Program-made: the position numbers and the translations under genes | DNA from: Cytobacillus firmus DS1 | GTDB lineage: Bacteria > Bacillota > Bacilli > Bacillales > Cytobacillaceae | DNA: 64,000 nucleotides | Assembly: GCF_000565285.1 (NCBI RefSeq) | Contig: NZ_APVL01000009.1 | Coordinates: forward strand, 124,001 to 188,000 | Reading direction: 5' to 3' | The notes under the pieces: generated by a model | What the model saw: the letters and a program-made list of their open reading frames with translations, nothing else | Told to the model about the DNA's origin: nothing | Databases searched by the model: none | Shown here: piece after piece, positions 46,832 through 56,100 of the stretch | Numbering within the stretch: the stretch's first letter is position 1 | Layout: each line of letters starts with the position of its first letter

Positions 46832-48100
46832 ATGAAATATGATGTAATAGTGATAGGCGGAGGCCCTTCGGGATTGATGGCAGCAATCGGTGCTGCGGAA
46901 AAGAAGGCAAAGGTCCTGCTGATTGACAAAGGAAACAAGCTTGGAAGGAAGCTTGCCATTTCCGGCGGAGGCCGGTGCAATGTCACAAATAGGCTTCCAG
47001 TAGATGAGATCATTAAGCATATTCCCGGCAATGGGAGATTTTTGTATAGTGCATTTTCCATTTTCAGCAATGAAGATATTATCCGATTCTTTGAGAATTT
47101 GGGAATTGAGCTGAAAGAAGAAGATCACGGGCGGATGTTTCCTGTTACCGACAAGGCTCAATCTGTTGTTGATGCCCTAATTTCCAGGCTGAAGGAACTG
47201 AAGGTCGATATCAAAACAGACAGCCCGATCCAGGATGTTCACTATGAAAACGGCAGGGTAAAATCGGTGGAATTAAAAACAGGCTATGTTTATGAAGCAG
47301 ACTCTGTTGTAATTGCCGTCGGAGGAAAGTCAGTTCCCCACACCGGCTCTACCGGTGACGGCTATGCATGGGCGGAAAAAGCAGGCCATACGATTACAGA
47401 GCTTTTTCCAACCGAGGTACCGCTGACATCTTCAGAGAACTTTATTAAAGAAAAAGCACTGCAGGGATTGTCGCTGCGAAGCGTGGCACTCAGTGTGTTG
47501 AATCCTAAAGGAAAAGCACTCATAACCCATCGGATGGATATGATTTTCACACATTTCGGCATTAGCGGTCCGGCGGTTTTGCGCTGCAGCCAGTATGCTG
47601 TGAAAGCGATGAAGAAGTGGAACTTGAAAGAAGTAATCATGAACCTGGATGCACTCCCGGATACAAAGGAAGAACCACTTTTTCAGGAAGTGTCCAAAAA
47701 GATTAAAGAAGAACCGAAGAAAATCATTAAAAACCTTTTAAAAGGGCTGCTTCCGGAAAGATATCTTCTGTTTCTTCTTGAGCAGAACGGAATTGATCCA
47801 TCTGCACAAGGGGCTGCTATTTCCAATGAAAAAATCAGAAGCTTTGTTAAAGGCTGCAAATCTTTCCAGTTTAAAGTAAACGGCACTTTGCCTCTCGATA
47901 AAGCCTTTGTTACAGGCGGAGGTGTTTCCGTTAAAGAAATTGAACCGCAGACAATGGCTTCAAAAATGATGGAAGGCCTTTTCTTCTGCGGAGAAATCCT
48001 GGACATCCATGGCTACACTGGCGGATACAATATCACTTCTGCACTTGTAACAGGCCGGTTAGCCGGATTAAACGCAGCTGCATCTGCACATACCGTGTAA
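46832..48100 (+). CDS. ytfP: YtfP, HI0933-family FAD-dependent oxidoreductase
   Basis: A 422-residue flavoprotein: dinucleotide-binding [10 protein letters not shown] at residues 9-18, the HI0933 family block [18 protein letters not shown], and the C-terminal [26 protein letters not shown] closing the FAD fold. Substrate is unknown. The length is close to B. subtilis YtfP. Confidence 0.9.
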   Translation: MKYDVIVIGGGPSGLMAAIGAAEKKAKVLLIDKGNKLGRKLAISGGGRCNVTNRLPVDEIIKHIPGNGRFLYSAFSIFSNEDIIRFFENLGIELKEEDHGRMFPVTDKAQSVVDALISRLKELKVDIKTDSPIQDVHYENGRVKSVELKTGYVYEADSVVIAVGGKSVPHTGSTGDGYAWAEKAGHTITELFPTEVPLTSSENFIKEKALQGLSLRSVALSVLNPKGKALITHRMDMIFTHFGISGPAVLRCSQYAVKAMKKWNLKEVIMNLDALPDTKEEPLFQEVSKKIKEEPKKIIKNLLKGLLPERYLLFLLEQNGIDPSAQGAAISNEKIRSFVKGCKSFQFKVNGTLPLDKAFVTGGGVSVKEIEPQTMASKMMEGLFFCGEILDIHGYTGGYNITSALVTGRLAGLNAAASAHTV

Positions 48101-48109
48101 TAAAGATAG

Positions 48110-48136
48110 AGCCTGATGCACTAGAGACATCAGGCT
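48110..48136. terminator. Bidirectional terminator between ytfP and cse60
   Basis: A 9-bp stem (AGCCTGATG / CATCAGGCT) with a 9-nt loop, followed by TTATATA on the plus strand. It overlaps the cse60 stop codon. Confidence 0.75.
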
Positions 48137-48312
48137 TTATATATAACCATGGCAGAGAAACAATAAATCTGTTCATCTTCATCCTCCTGGACTGCGGCCA
48201 CATTATATTTTATATCCAGCAGTTTTTTCTCCTCAATCTTCTCCAGAAAATGATTCATATCCTTTTCCAGGTCTTTTTCATGCTCGTGATCGAATAACTT
48301 TACCTTAATCAC
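48130..48312 (-). CDS. cse60: Cse60, sporulation protein
   Basis: A 60-residue acidic protein (IKVKLFDHEHEKDLEKDMN at the start, ending QIYCFSAMVIYK) of the Cse60 family, made in the mother cell under SigE in B. subtilis (YteV). Exact role unknown. The GTG start is set by GGGAGGAG seven bases upstream. Confidence 0.85.
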   Translation of the reverse strand: MIKVKLFDHEHEKDLEKDMNHFLEKIEEKKLLDIKYNVAAVQEDEDEQIYCFSAMVIYKA

Positions 48313-48416
48313 AGGAATTCTCCTCCCAGTGCTTTTTTATTAGTTTAGTCATTTTTCCGAATTTTTAAAATTGAGAAGCTAAAAAAAAACGAAGCCTAAT
48401 TGGCCCCGTTTGGATA

Positions 48417-48722
48417 TTATTCCGTTTTCCCCTGCCAGTTCATCATGCCGCCAGCCATATTGCGCACCTTATATCCTTGTTCCTGCATGTAATGACAAAC
48501 ATTTCCGCTGCGATTGCCAGAGCGGCAGATAATGATGTACTCAGTGTCTTTATCAAATTTATCAAGATTCTCAGGGATCGTGCCCATGCGGATATGTCTG
48601 GCTCCAGGAATCATTCCGGATGCCACCTCTTCATCTTCTCTAACATCTACAAGCTCCAGCTTCTCTCCCGCCTCCAGCTTTTTTTGCAATTCATCTGTGG
48701 TAATCTCTTCAATACGGTCCAA
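48417..48722 (-). CDS. ytwF: YtwF, rhodanese-like domain protein
   Basis: A single-domain rhodanese of about 101 residues: LVDVREDEEVASGMIPGARHI and the active-site loop IICRSGNRSGN with the persulfide-forming cysteine. It probably carries sulfane sulfur in the cytoplasm. The TTG at 48722 (AAAGGGTG upstream) gives the usual family length; a GTG at 48782 would add 20 residues but sits on its own ribosome-site sequence, so the start is uncertain. Confidence 0.82.
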   Translation of the reverse strand: MDRIEEITTDELQKKLEAGEKLELVDVREDEEVASGMIPGARHIRMGTIPENLDKFDKDTEYIIICRSGNRSGNVCHYMQEQGYKVRNMAGGMMNWQGKTE

Positions 48723-48847
48723 TCCTAACACCCTTTCCGGAAAACTTTTTAAATAGCACTTTGCATTTACTAATGCTGCCACTCCTATAATACCCTATAT
48801 GGCACGAAAAAAAAAAATGAGAAGTTTCTTTAACACAAATACCAAAA

Positions 48848-48877
48848 AAACCACCCTTGATCAAACAAAGGTGGTTT
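48848..48877 (-). terminator. Terminator of leuS
   Basis: On the minus strand AAACCACC pairs with GGTGGTTT, extended by CTT/AAG, followed by TTTTTGG. It is 15 bp past the stop codon. Confidence 0.75.
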
Positions 48878-48891
48878 CATCTCAATATAAC

Positions 48892-51309
48892 TTAGTTTGC
48901 AACGATATTTACAAGCTTGCCCGGTACTGCAATGACTTTACGGACAGTTTTTCCGTCAATTTGCTCTTTTACTTTGTCATCGCCCATTGCGATTTGCTCC
49001 AGTAAGTCTTTTTTTGCATCCGCCGGAACCATAAGTTTCGCTTTTACTTTGCCGTTGATTTGGATAACGATTTCGACCTCGTCATCCACCATTTTAGCTT
49101 CATCAAATGCCGGCCAGGCTTCGTAAGCAATGGAATCACCATGGCCAAATTTTGACCAAAGCTCTTCTGAAATATGAGGAGCGATTGGGGAAAGCATTTT
49201 AACAAAGCCTTCTGCAAAAGTTTTTGGCAGCACATCTGCTTTATAAGCTTCGTTGATGAATACCATCATTTGAGAAATAGCTGTGTTAAAACGAAGTCCC
49301 TCGTAGTCCTCAGTTACTTTTTTCACCGTTTGGTGGTAAACCTTTTCAAGACTGCTGCCTTCTTCAATGTCCTGAATTCTCGGGCTTAATTCACCAGTCT
49401 CTTCCACAAACAAACGCCAGATGCGGTCAAGGAATCTTCTTGAGCCATCCAATCCATTTGTAGACCAGGCGATGGAAGCTTCAAGCGGCCCCATGAACAT
49501 TTCGTATAGACGAAGAGTATCAGCACCATGGCTCTCTACGATTTCATCCGGATTAACGACATTACCTTTTGATTTACTCATTTTCTCATTGTTTTCCCCA
49601 AGAATCATACCCTGGTTAAATAGCTTTTGGAACGGTTCCTTCGTATGGACAACTCCCACATCGTAAAGGACCTTGTGCCAGAATCGGGCATATAGAAGGT
49701 GAAGAACCGCATGTTCTGCTCCTCCGATATAAATATCAACCGGAAGCCATTCTTTTAATTTCTCTGGATCTGCAAGAGCTTCACTATTTTTCGGATCAAT
49801 ATAGCGAAGATAGTACCAGCAGCTGCCTGCCCATTGCGGCATTGTGTTCGTTTCCCTGCGGCCCTTCTTGCCTGTTTCAGGATCCACAACATTAACCCAA
49901 TCATCGATGTTGGCTAATGGTGACTCTCCTGTGCCGGATGGCTTTATCTCTGTTGTTTTCGGAAGCACTAATGGAAGCTGTTCTTCCGGCACGGCAGTCA
50001 TTGTGCCATCTTCCCAATGGATGACTGGAATCGGCTCGCCCCAATAGCGCTGGCGGCTGAATAGCCAGTCACGAAGACGGTAAGTAACCTTCTTAGTGCC
50101 AATACCTTTTTCTTCAAGCCAGGCAATCATTTTCTCAATAGCGTCCTCTTTGTTTAAGCCATCAAGGAAACCTGAATTCACATGCTCACCATCGCCAGTG
50201 TATGCTTCTTTATCAACATCTCCGCCTGCAACGACTTCTTTAATAGGCAGAGCAAATTGCTTGGCGAATTCATAGTCGCGCTCGTCATGTGCCGGAACCG
50301 CCATGATGGCACCTGTTCCATAGCTGACTAAAACATAATCTGCAATCCAGATTGGCATTTTTTCGCCGTTGGCCGGGTTGACCGCGTACGCACCAGTGAA
50401 GACACCCGTTTTTTCTTTAGCAAGATCTGTCCGCTCAAGATCGCTCTTGCTCTTTACTTTGTCAATGTAAGCCTGAACTGCTTCTTGCTGCCCCTCTGTT
50501 GTGATCTTATCAACAAGCGCGTGCTCTGGAGCAAGTACAGCATATGTTGCACCATATAATGTGTCAGGACGTGTTGTGAATACGGTGAATGTGCCATCAT
50601 GTCCGTCAATATTGAATGTCACTTCTGCTCCTTCAGATCGGCCGATCCAGTTGCGCTGCATATCCTTAAGGCTCTCTGGCCAATCCAATAAATCAAGATC
50701 TTCAAGCAGGCGATCCGCATAAGCCGTAATTTTCAGCATCCACTGTCTCATTGGGCGGCGTTCTACCGGATGGCCTCCGCGCTCGCTTTTTCCGTCGATA
50801 ACCTCTTCATTTGCAAGTACTGTTCCAAGTGCAGGGCACCAGTTAACAGCTACTTCATCGATATAAGCAAGCCCTTTTTCATAAAGCTTTAAGAAGATCC
50901 ATTGAGTCCATTTATAATATTCAGGGTCTGTTGTGTTTACTTCACGATCCCAGTCATAGGAGAAGCCTAACGCCTTAATCTGGCGGCGGAAGGTGTTGAT
51001 ATTCTGTTCTGTGAATTCTGCCGGGTCATTCCCTGTATCAAGTGCATATTGCTCTGCAGGCAAACCAAATGCATCCCAGCCCATCGGATGAAGGACATTA
51101 TAGCCCTGCATGCGCTTCATGCGGGAAAGGATATCTGTTGCCGTGTATCCTTCCGGGTGGCCAACGTGAAGACCAGCTCCTGAAGGATAAGGGAACATAT
51201 CAAGCGCATAAAACTTGCGCTTGCCTTTATCTTCAGTTGTTTTGAATGTTTTATTTTCTTCCCAGTGGCCTTGCCACTTTTTTTCAATCTCTTTATGATT
51301 GAAACTCAT
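48892..51309 (-). CDS. leuS: Leucyl-tRNA synthetase
   Basis: The 805-residue class I synthetase charges tRNA-Leu. The HIGH motif reads HVGH (48-51), and the KMSKS loop is [10 protein letters not shown] near 580. The CP1 editing domain is present ([23 protein letters not shown]). The C-terminal anticodon-binding and leucine-specific region ends [16 protein letters not shown]. Expression is controlled by the T-box leader directly upstream. Confidence 0.97.
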   Translation of the reverse strand: MSFNHKEIEKKWQGHWEENKTFKTTEDKGKRKFYALDMFPYPSGAGLHVGHPEGYTATDILSRMKRMQGYNVLHPMGWDAFGLPAEQYALDTGNDPAEFTEQNINTFRRQIKALGFSYDWDREVNTTDPEYYKWTQWIFLKLYEKGLAYIDEVAVNWCPALGTVLANEEVIDGKSERGGHPVERRPMRQWMLKITAYADRLLEDLDLLDWPESLKDMQRNWIGRSEGAEVTFNIDGHDGTFTVFTTRPDTLYGATYAVLAPEHALVDKITTEGQQEAVQAYIDKVKSKSDLERTDLAKEKTGVFTGAYAVNPANGEKMPIWIADYVLVSYGTGAIMAVPAHDERDYEFAKQFALPIKEVVAGGDVDKEAYTGDGEHVNSGFLDGLNKEDAIEKMIAWLEEKGIGTKKVTYRLRDWLFSRQRYWGEPIPVIHWEDGTMTAVPEEQLPLVLPKTTEIKPSGTGESPLANIDDWVNVVDPETGKKGRRETNTMPQWAGSCWYYLRYIDPKNSEALADPEKLKEWLPVDIYIGGAEHAVLHLLYARFWHKVLYDVGVVHTKEPFQKLFNQGMILGENNEKMSKSKGNVVNPDEIVESHGADTLRLYEMFMGPLEASIAWSTNGLDGSRRFLDRIWRLFVEETGELSPRIQDIEEGSSLEKVYHQTVKKVTEDYEGLRFNTAISQMMVFINEAYKADVLPKTFAEGFVKMLSPIAPHISEELWSKFGHGDSIAYEAWPAFDEAKMVDDEVEIVIQINGKVKAKLMVPADAKKDLLEQIAMGDDKVKEQIDGKTVRKVIAVPGKLVNIVAN

Positions 51310-51340
51310 TTTTGTTTCCTCCTATTAATGAAAATAAAAT

Positions 51341-51597
51341 AAAAAAACCTCTCATCCCAAAAAAGGGACGAGAGGATTATGTATAAATCTCCCGCGGTAC
51401 CACCCACATTAGTGAACATGTCACTCGCTTCATTCATCCTTAACGCGGAAAACGGCAAGCATTACTGGTATTTCACACTTGCTGCTCAAAGGCGAGTTCA
51501 TGATGTGCCCGGCTGACTTGCACCTGCCGTCAACTCTCTTAAAACGGGCTGCTGCACCACTACTGCTCCTTATCTAAGCATTTTAGTATAAGAAAGA
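51341..51597 (-). ncRNA. T-box leader of leuS
   Basis: On the minus strand the conserved T-box TGGTACCGCGGGA (51390-51402, within GGGTGGTACCGCGG) precedes a terminator hairpin, CCTCTCGTCCC / GGGATGAGAGG (51348-51375), with TTTTTTT. The upstream half folds as a Stem I region; a CTC leucine specifier is a good candidate at 51494-51496 (in GAACTCGCC). Uncharged tRNA-Leu would bind, favour the antiterminator and allow leuS transcription. Confidence 0.93.
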
Positions 51598-51700
51598 ATA
51601 TGACTATTGTAATAAATTTCCCGCCAGGATGCAAGTAGGCTTATCCTGACAGGAGTTTAATACATAGAATATGCAATACTTTTCGAAAATGTGCCTGTAA

Positions 51701-52477
51701 CTACTGAACAGTATATCCTCCATCAATAACTGCCGCCTGGCCCGTAATTCCTTTAGCTGCATCGCCAGCCAAAAAAATCGCATAATCTGCAATCTCTTCC
51801 ACCGTCAGAAGCCTTTTTTGCGGCACTAACGGATAAATAACTTCCTCAAGTGCTTTTTCAATGGGTACATTTCTTGTTTTAGCAAGGTCATTCAGCTGAT
51901 TTCTTACAAGTGGTGTGTCTACATAGCCCGGGCAGATGGCATTAACCGTAATGCCATGATCAGCAGCCTCCAATGCCGCGACTTTAGTCAACCCTATAAC
52001 ACCATGCTTTGCACTATTATATGCTGCCTTGCCAGCAAACCCCACAAGCCCATTAATGGAAGCCATGTTGAGTATACGGCCTGATTTTTGTTTTTTCATG
52101 ATTGGCATCGCGTGCTTTATAGCCACGAATGGAGCAGTCAGCATTATTTTGATCATAAATTCAAACTTCTCAGTTGGAAAATCTTCAATATAGGAAACAT
52201 GCTGCAGCCCTGCATTGTTTATCAGCACATCCAAAGTACCGAATCGGCTGACAGTTTCATTGATGGCCAACTGTATATCAGACTCTGATGTCACATCACA
52301 TTTTAGCCCAAGCGCTTCAAAACCTTCATTCTGCAGGTTTTCTGCAGCTTTCTTCACGGCAGCTTCCTGAATATCCGTCAGAACAATTCTCGAGCCATGT
52401 TCAGCAAACCTCTTACCAATCTCATAGCCAATTCCCTGCGCTGCACCAGTGATAAAAACGACTTTATTTTGTACCAT
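51701..52477 (-). CDS. 3-hydroxybutyrate dehydrogenase (SDR family)
   Basis: A 258-residue short-chain dehydrogenase. The NAD site is TGAAQGIG, the catalytic triad includes NMASINGLVGF (Ser) and AYNSAKHG (Tyr-x3-Lys), and the C-terminus ITGQAAVIDGGYTVQ matches D-3-hydroxybutyrate dehydrogenases, which yield acetoacetate. The start MVQNKVVF at 52477 follows AAGGAG at eight bases. It is downstream of gntP in a sigma-54 unit, suggesting uptake and oxidation of a hydroxy acid. Confidence 0.87.
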   Translation of the reverse strand: MVQNKVVFITGAAQGIGYEIGKRFAEHGSRIVLTDIQEAAVKKAAENLQNEGFEALGLKCDVTSESDIQLAINETVSRFGTLDVLINNAGLQHVSYIEDFPTEKFEFMIKIMLTAPFVAIKHAMPIMKKQKSGRILNMASINGLVGFAGKAAYNSAKHGVIGLTKVAALEAADHGITVNAICPGYVDTPLVRNQLNDLAKTRNVPIEKALEEVIYPLVPQKRLLTVEEIADYAIFLAGDAAKGITGQAAVIDGGYTVQ

Positions 52478-52503
52478 AAATAAGCTCCTTTCAAAAACAA
52501 AGC

Positions 52504-52529
52504 CGGGGCCCAATTTTAAGAGCCCCTGC
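52504..52529 (-). other. Intercistronic hairpin between gntP and the dehydrogenase gene
   Basis: On the minus strand GGGGCTC and GGGCCCC can pair (5-6 bp, 8-nt loop) before a T-rich stretch. It could be a partial terminator or a processing site lowering dehydrogenase expression relative to gntP. Confidence 0.4.
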
Positions 52530-52534
52530 CGAAA

Positions 52535-53845
52535 TTAGATTCCTAATCCAAATGAGAATAAAACAATCGCAAGGGCTAAACCAATCAGCGGGACAATTAC
52601 CGTAACAGCAGCCACTGCTCCATATGCTGCCTGGTGGGTTTCACCGCAGATAGCCCGGACAGTGGTAACAACATAGCCATTATGCGGCAAAGAGTCAAGA
52701 GCTCCGGAAGAAATAGCAACCGTCCTGTGCAGGGCTTCTGCATTAACGCCCATGTCCATATAATGCGGGGCCAGAATTGGCAGTGCGATTGCCTGGCCTC
52801 CTGAAGCTGACCCAGTCATCCCGGCGATCACACTTACGGCTATGGCACCGCCTATCAGCGGACTGCCAGGAATGCTCGTCATCCAATCAACTGCTGTGGC
52901 AAATGCAGGCACTGCTTTTGCTACGCCGCCAAACCCAACGACAGCAGCTGTATTGCCTATAGCAATCAATGCACCTAATGTTCCATCAGACACAGCATTC
53001 CAGAAATTAGTGAAATACTTTCGGTTCAATAGATATGTGGCAATGACTCCACCCAGCAAAGCAAGAATAAGTGCAGATTGTGCAAGTGAATCATGAAAAA
53101 CGAAGGAAATAATTAAAACCACAACTAATGGTACAACACCCATAATTGGATGAGGTAAATCCTTATTTTCTGTTACAGGATCCTGCTTGCGGGATTCAAA
53201 CGTTTCTCCTTTGTTTACAGCCTTGGTAATCATTCGCTTCAGCCACCAGTAGCCGAAGATCATCATGAACACAGCCACAATTAAGCTGACTTCCCAGCCC
53301 GCATAGGGAGTTGTTCCTAGGAATTCAATCGGAATCCAGTTTTGAATTTCAGGTGAACCTGCAGAAGTCATTGTAAATGTTACAGATCCAAAAGCCAGTG
53401 CTGCAGGGATAAATCTTCTCGGCAGATTTGCCTGCTTAAATAAACTCAACGCCATTGGATATACAGAGAAGGCAACAACGAATAAACTGACTCCTCCATA
53501 AGTTAATATGGCACAGGATGCGACTATGGCAAGAACGGCATATTTCATTCCAAGCTTATCCACGACCATTTTGGATACACTGTCAGCCGCACCGCTATCC
53601 TCCATTACCTTTCCAAAGATAGCCCCCAATAGGAACATCAGATACCATGATGTGACAAATCCCGAAAAGCCGGACATATAGTTCCCGACCAAGTTGGCCT
53701 CTCCTTCACCTGCCAGCTGCGGAAATAACGGCATACCGCTAAAAAGAGCTACAAACAGTGCAGATAATGGACCGACCACCAGCAGGTTCATTCCCCGCAT
53801 CGTCAGGTATATCAGCAGGGCAAGCCCGCCTATTAACCCAATCAT
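52535..53845 (-). CDS. GntP-family permease
   Basis: A 436-residue transporter with about 12 membrane helices and the GntP/DsdX-type pattern (LVGNYMSGFSGFVTSWYLMFLLGAIFGKVMEDSGAA early; ITGMTGSASGGQAIALPIL-like and ALDSLPHNGYVVTTVRA late, quoted approximately). GntP proteins import gluconate or other hydroxy acids by proton symport; beside a 3-hydroxybutyrate dehydrogenase the substrate is probably a hydroxybutyrate. Of two ATGs, 53845 is better spaced from GGGGG than 53854. It is first in the sigma-54 unit. Confidence 0.85.
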   Translation of the reverse strand: MIGLIGGLALLIYLTMRGMNLLVVGPLSALFVALFSGMPLFPQLAGEGEANLVGNYMSGFSGFVTSWYLMFLLGAIFGKVMEDSGAADSVSKMVVDKLGMKYAVLAIVASCAILTYGGVSLFVVAFSVYPMALSLFKQANLPRRFIPAALAFGSVTFTMTSAGSPEIQNWIPIEFLGTTPYAGWEVSLIVAVFMMIFGYWWLKRMITKAVNKGETFESRKQDPVTENKDLPHPIMGVVPLVVVLIISFVFHDSLAQSALILALLGGVIATYLLNRKYFTNFWNAVSDGTLGALIAIGNTAAVVGFGGVAKAVPAFATAVDWMTSIPGSPLIGGAIAVSVIAGMTGSASGGQAIALPILAPHYMDMGVNAEALHRTVAISSGALDSLPHNGYVVTTVRAICGETHQAAYGAVAAVTVIVPLIGLALAIVLFSFGLGI

Positions 53846-53903
53846 ACTTAGCATTTCATTTCCCCCTTTGTTTTAAATGTAAGAAAATAAACTTGTCACC
53901 CCC

Positions 53904-53925
53904 TTTTTGTAAACGTTTACAAAAA
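53904..53925. promoter_or_regulatory. cre-like perfect palindrome downstream of the sigma-54 promoter
   Basis: TTTTTGTAAAC followed by its exact complement makes a 22-bp palindrome; its core TGTAAACGTTTACA is an excellent CcpA cre match. It lies about 20-40 bp after the predicted start point, where bound CcpA would block elongation. Confidence 0.8.
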
Positions 53926-53955
53926 ATAGAAAAATAACTTGCTGTGAAATTTTAA

Positions 53956-53971
53956 TGCAAGAAGTGTGCCA
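53956..53971 (-). promoter_or_regulatory. Sigma-54 (SigL) promoter of the gntP-dehydrogenase operon
   Basis: On the minus strand TGGCAC-ACTTC-TTGCA matches the -24/-12 consensus TGGCAC N5 TTGCW at every defined position. The predicted start point is about 100 bp before gntP. Confidence 0.9.
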
Positions 53972-54022
53972 ACACTAACTGCTTTTAGGGAAAGGCTCGG
54001 TGAACACTTAACGAACTATTTT

Positions 54023-54036
54023 TCCGGAATTCTGGA
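54023..54036. promoter_or_regulatory. Upstream activator site 1
   Basis: TCCGGAATTCTGGA, a near-palindrome on an EcoRI-like GAATTC centre, about 55 bp upstream of the -24 element. It matches sites 2 and 3 at 13 or 14 of 14 positions. Confidence 0.7.
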
Positions 54037-54135
54037 ACGGGCAGGGAGCCCGTCCTCTAATTTAATAGGATAGTTTTCTGACAATTCCGTCTAACTGAGG
54101 ATTATCAGCATTAAAGATTCCTAGAATCAAAACAG

Positions 54136-54149
54136 TCCAGAATTCTGGA
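54136..54149. promoter_or_regulatory. Upstream activator site 2
   Basis: TCCAGAATTCTGGA, a perfect 14-bp palindrome about 170 bp upstream of the -24 element. Confidence 0.75.
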
Positions 54150-54155
54150 ATGAAT

Positions 54156-54169
54156 TCCGGAATTCTGGA
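54156..54169. promoter_or_regulatory. Upstream activator site 3
   Basis: TCCGGAATTCTGGA, identical to site 1 and exactly 20 bp from site 2, so on the same helical face. Sites 2 and 3 also sit in a larger inverted repeat (CAGTCC...GGACTG, 54133-54171) that may serve as the terminator of the regulator gene. Confidence 0.75.
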
Positions 54170-54179
54170 CTGTTTAAAC

Positions 54180-55541
54180 CTATACAATTCCATATTTCTT
54201 TAACTTTTCGTACATGGATGATTTACTGATGCCAAGAGCATTTGCAGCTGCTATTCGGTCATTATTATATTTACTCAAGCTTTGTGACAGAATCCGTTTC
54301 TCTGTTTCTTCCAGAATATCCTTCAGATTCTTTTTTCCAACCGGATATACAGCAGTTTCTTTCATATAATCCGGCAATGATTCTGTAGTGATAGTTTCAT
54401 TGCTTGTTAAGTGAATGGATGCCTCGATTACATTTTCAAGCTCCCTGATATTTCCCGGCCAGCTGTACTGATGAAACTTCTCTATGACTTCCTCTTCAAT
54501 TGCACTTATTCTCTTTCCCGATTTTTTCGTTATCTTCTTGATAAAGCTGTCAATCAGAAGCGGTAAGTCCTCCATCCTGTCGCGCAAAGAAGGAACCATG
54601 AACGGTACCACATTAATCCGATAAAATAAATCCTCCCTAAAACGCTTTTCCTCCATCATTTTTTCGAGCGGTCTGTTAGTTGCAGCAATAATCCGGACAT
54701 CCACTTTAACCGGAGAAGTTGAACCAACGCTTTCAATCTCGCCTTCCTGCAGGGCACGCAATAGCTTCACCTGCATATTAAGGGGCATATCCCCGATTTC
54801 ATCCAAAAACAAGGTCCCTCCATCTGCGAGCTGAAATTTTCCTTTTTTACCGCCCTTTTTCGCCCCAGTAAAAGCTCCCTCTTCATAGCCAAACAGTTCA
54901 GACTCCAGAAGATGTTCAGGAATGGCTCCGCAGTTAATTTTTACAAAAGGCTGGTGGCTCCTGTTGCTGAGCTGATGAATGCTGTGGGCAAACAGTTCTT
55001 TACCTGTCCCGCTTTCCCCGCGGATTAAAACGGAAATATCACTGGCTGCCACCATTTTCACTTTTTCTTTCAGGCTGTGAATCTGGCTTGAGCCTCCCAA
55101 TATATCATCGAGGCTGTATTTTACACTTGGATCAATTCCCTGGATATAGCTCTGGATTTTTGTGAGCATGCTTTTTACATGGCTGTTCATCTGCATCCAT
55201 TCCTTTGTATCTCTAAAAAAAACTGTCCCGAATGCGCCAATTACTTCGCCATCAAAAAAAATGGGAATGCGGTTTGCTATCATATAGTTGCCTCTTATAA
55301 ATTGCAGGTCCGCAATTTCTTCCTTTCCCGATTCTGCCACTATATGCATTCGTGAATTTTCAATAACCCCGGAAACATGCTTCCCCAGAACCTGTTCCCT
55401 CTCCACCTCAAGAAAATCACAATAATTTTTATTAATGTAAATGATCGTTCCTTCTTTATTTACAACCACAAGCCATCCAAAGGCGTTTTCTACAATGGTT
55501 TCAACCATTTGAACAGGCAAATCAAATAATGCACTTTTCAT
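54180..55541 (-). CDS. Sigma-54-dependent transcriptional activator (PAS-AAA+-Fis)
   Basis: A 453-residue enhancer-binding protein. An N-terminal PAS sensor (about 12-110; FGWLVVVNKEGTIIYINKNY) precedes a central AAA+ domain with Walker A GESGTGKE (175-182), the sigma-54 contact loop GAFTGA (222-227) and Walker B GGTLFLDEIG. The C-terminal Fis-type helix-turn-helix is at about 413-453 (NDRIAAANALGISKSSMYEKL). GAGGGG lies eight bases before the ATG at 55541; a longer frame from 55721 lacks support. It presumably binds the three palindromes beside its own stop codon and drives gntP and the dehydrogenase. It may correspond to the HbcR-type regulators of the B. cereus group. Confidence 0.92.
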   Translation of the reverse strand: MKSALFDLPVQMVETIVENAFGWLVVVNKEGTIIYINKNYCDFLEVEREQVLGKHVSGVIENSRMHIVAESGKEEIADLQFIRGNYMIANRIPIFFDGEVIGAFGTVFFRDTKEWMQMNSHVKSMLTKIQSYIQGIDPSVKYSLDDILGGSSQIHSLKEKVKMVAASDISVLIRGESGTGKELFAHSIHQLSNRSHQPFVKINCGAIPEHLLESELFGYEEGAFTGAKKGGKKGKFQLADGGTLFLDEIGDMPLNMQVKLLRALQEGEIESVGSTSPVKVDVRIIAATNRPLEKMMEEKRFREDLFYRINVVPFMVPSLRDRMEDLPLLIDSFIKKITKKSGKRISAIEEEVIEKFHQYSWPGNIRELENVIEASIHLTSNETITTESLPDYMKETAVYPVGKKNLKDILEETEKRILSQSLSKYNNDRIAAANALGISKSSMYEKLKKYGIV

Positions 55542-55685
55542 TTTTGATCCCCTCATTTTGGACATTCTAATATTATAAACAATTTTATCATATTTTTCTG
55601 ACAACAAATTCATTTCAATAGGTATTCTAATTCCTTTTACTGTCCATACCATTAGTAATCGGCGCAGACATGGGAGGTGTTTCAG

Positions 55686-56036
55686 CTGAAAGGCATATAT
55701 CTGATCAATCCTCACTGGCAATCCTTAAACAAATCCAAAGAGGAATGTATTCAGCTGCAAAAACAGGCACTGGAATTCTATATTGAGAAGCATAATATTT
55801 TTACAGTGAAGCTAAACCAATGGCAGCTGAATGACTATTACACCATTCCGCATGCCCTATTGTATGATTTGAAGCAAAAGAAGGCAGATCTGGATATCCT
55901 GCTTCTTTATTCTGAAGAGGTTCTTGAAGACTTTATCAATTCTTATCCGGCAAGATGGCTGATTCTGAAAAGCTTCTTCAATGAGGTTGTATTTTGCGCT
56001 AACCAAAAAGAGAACTCTCTTGAAGGCGCAGGTTAA
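55686..56036 (+). CDS. Hypothetical protein with apparent CTG start
   Basis: About 116 residues, beginning at CTG 55686 (LKGIYLINPHWQSLN); GGGAGG ends eight bases upstream, ideal spacing, while the in-frame GTG at 55677 lies within that site. The protein is soluble, with a leucine-rich middle (LDILLLYSEEVLEDFINSYP, ARWLILKSFF). I do not recognise a family. It diverges from the sigma-54 activator and converges on yttB across a terminator. Coding is supported by the open frame, RBS and terminator. Confidence 0.6.
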   Translation: MKGIYLINPHWQSLNKSKEECIQLQKQALEFYIEKHNIFTVKLNQWQLNDYYTIPHALLYDLKQKKADLDILLLYSEEVLEDFINSYPARWLILKSFFNEVVFCANQKENSLEGAG

Positions 56037-56056
56037 ATTAATTACATGAAACAATA

Positions 56057-56083
56057 AAACCTGCAGCTCAAAACTGCAGGTTT
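56057..56083. terminator. Bidirectional terminator between the hypothetical gene and yttB
   Basis: A perfect 10-bp stem (AAACCTGCAG / CTGCAGGTTT) with a 7-nt loop; T-rich after it on the plus strand. Confidence 0.8.
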
Positions 56084-56100
56084 CATTCTTTCAATTATTC

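Noticed and set aside
54180-54260. Possible small RNA from the large inverted repeat beside the activator gene
   Set aside because: The repeat is fully explained by the paired activator sites and a terminator; no promoter is evident.
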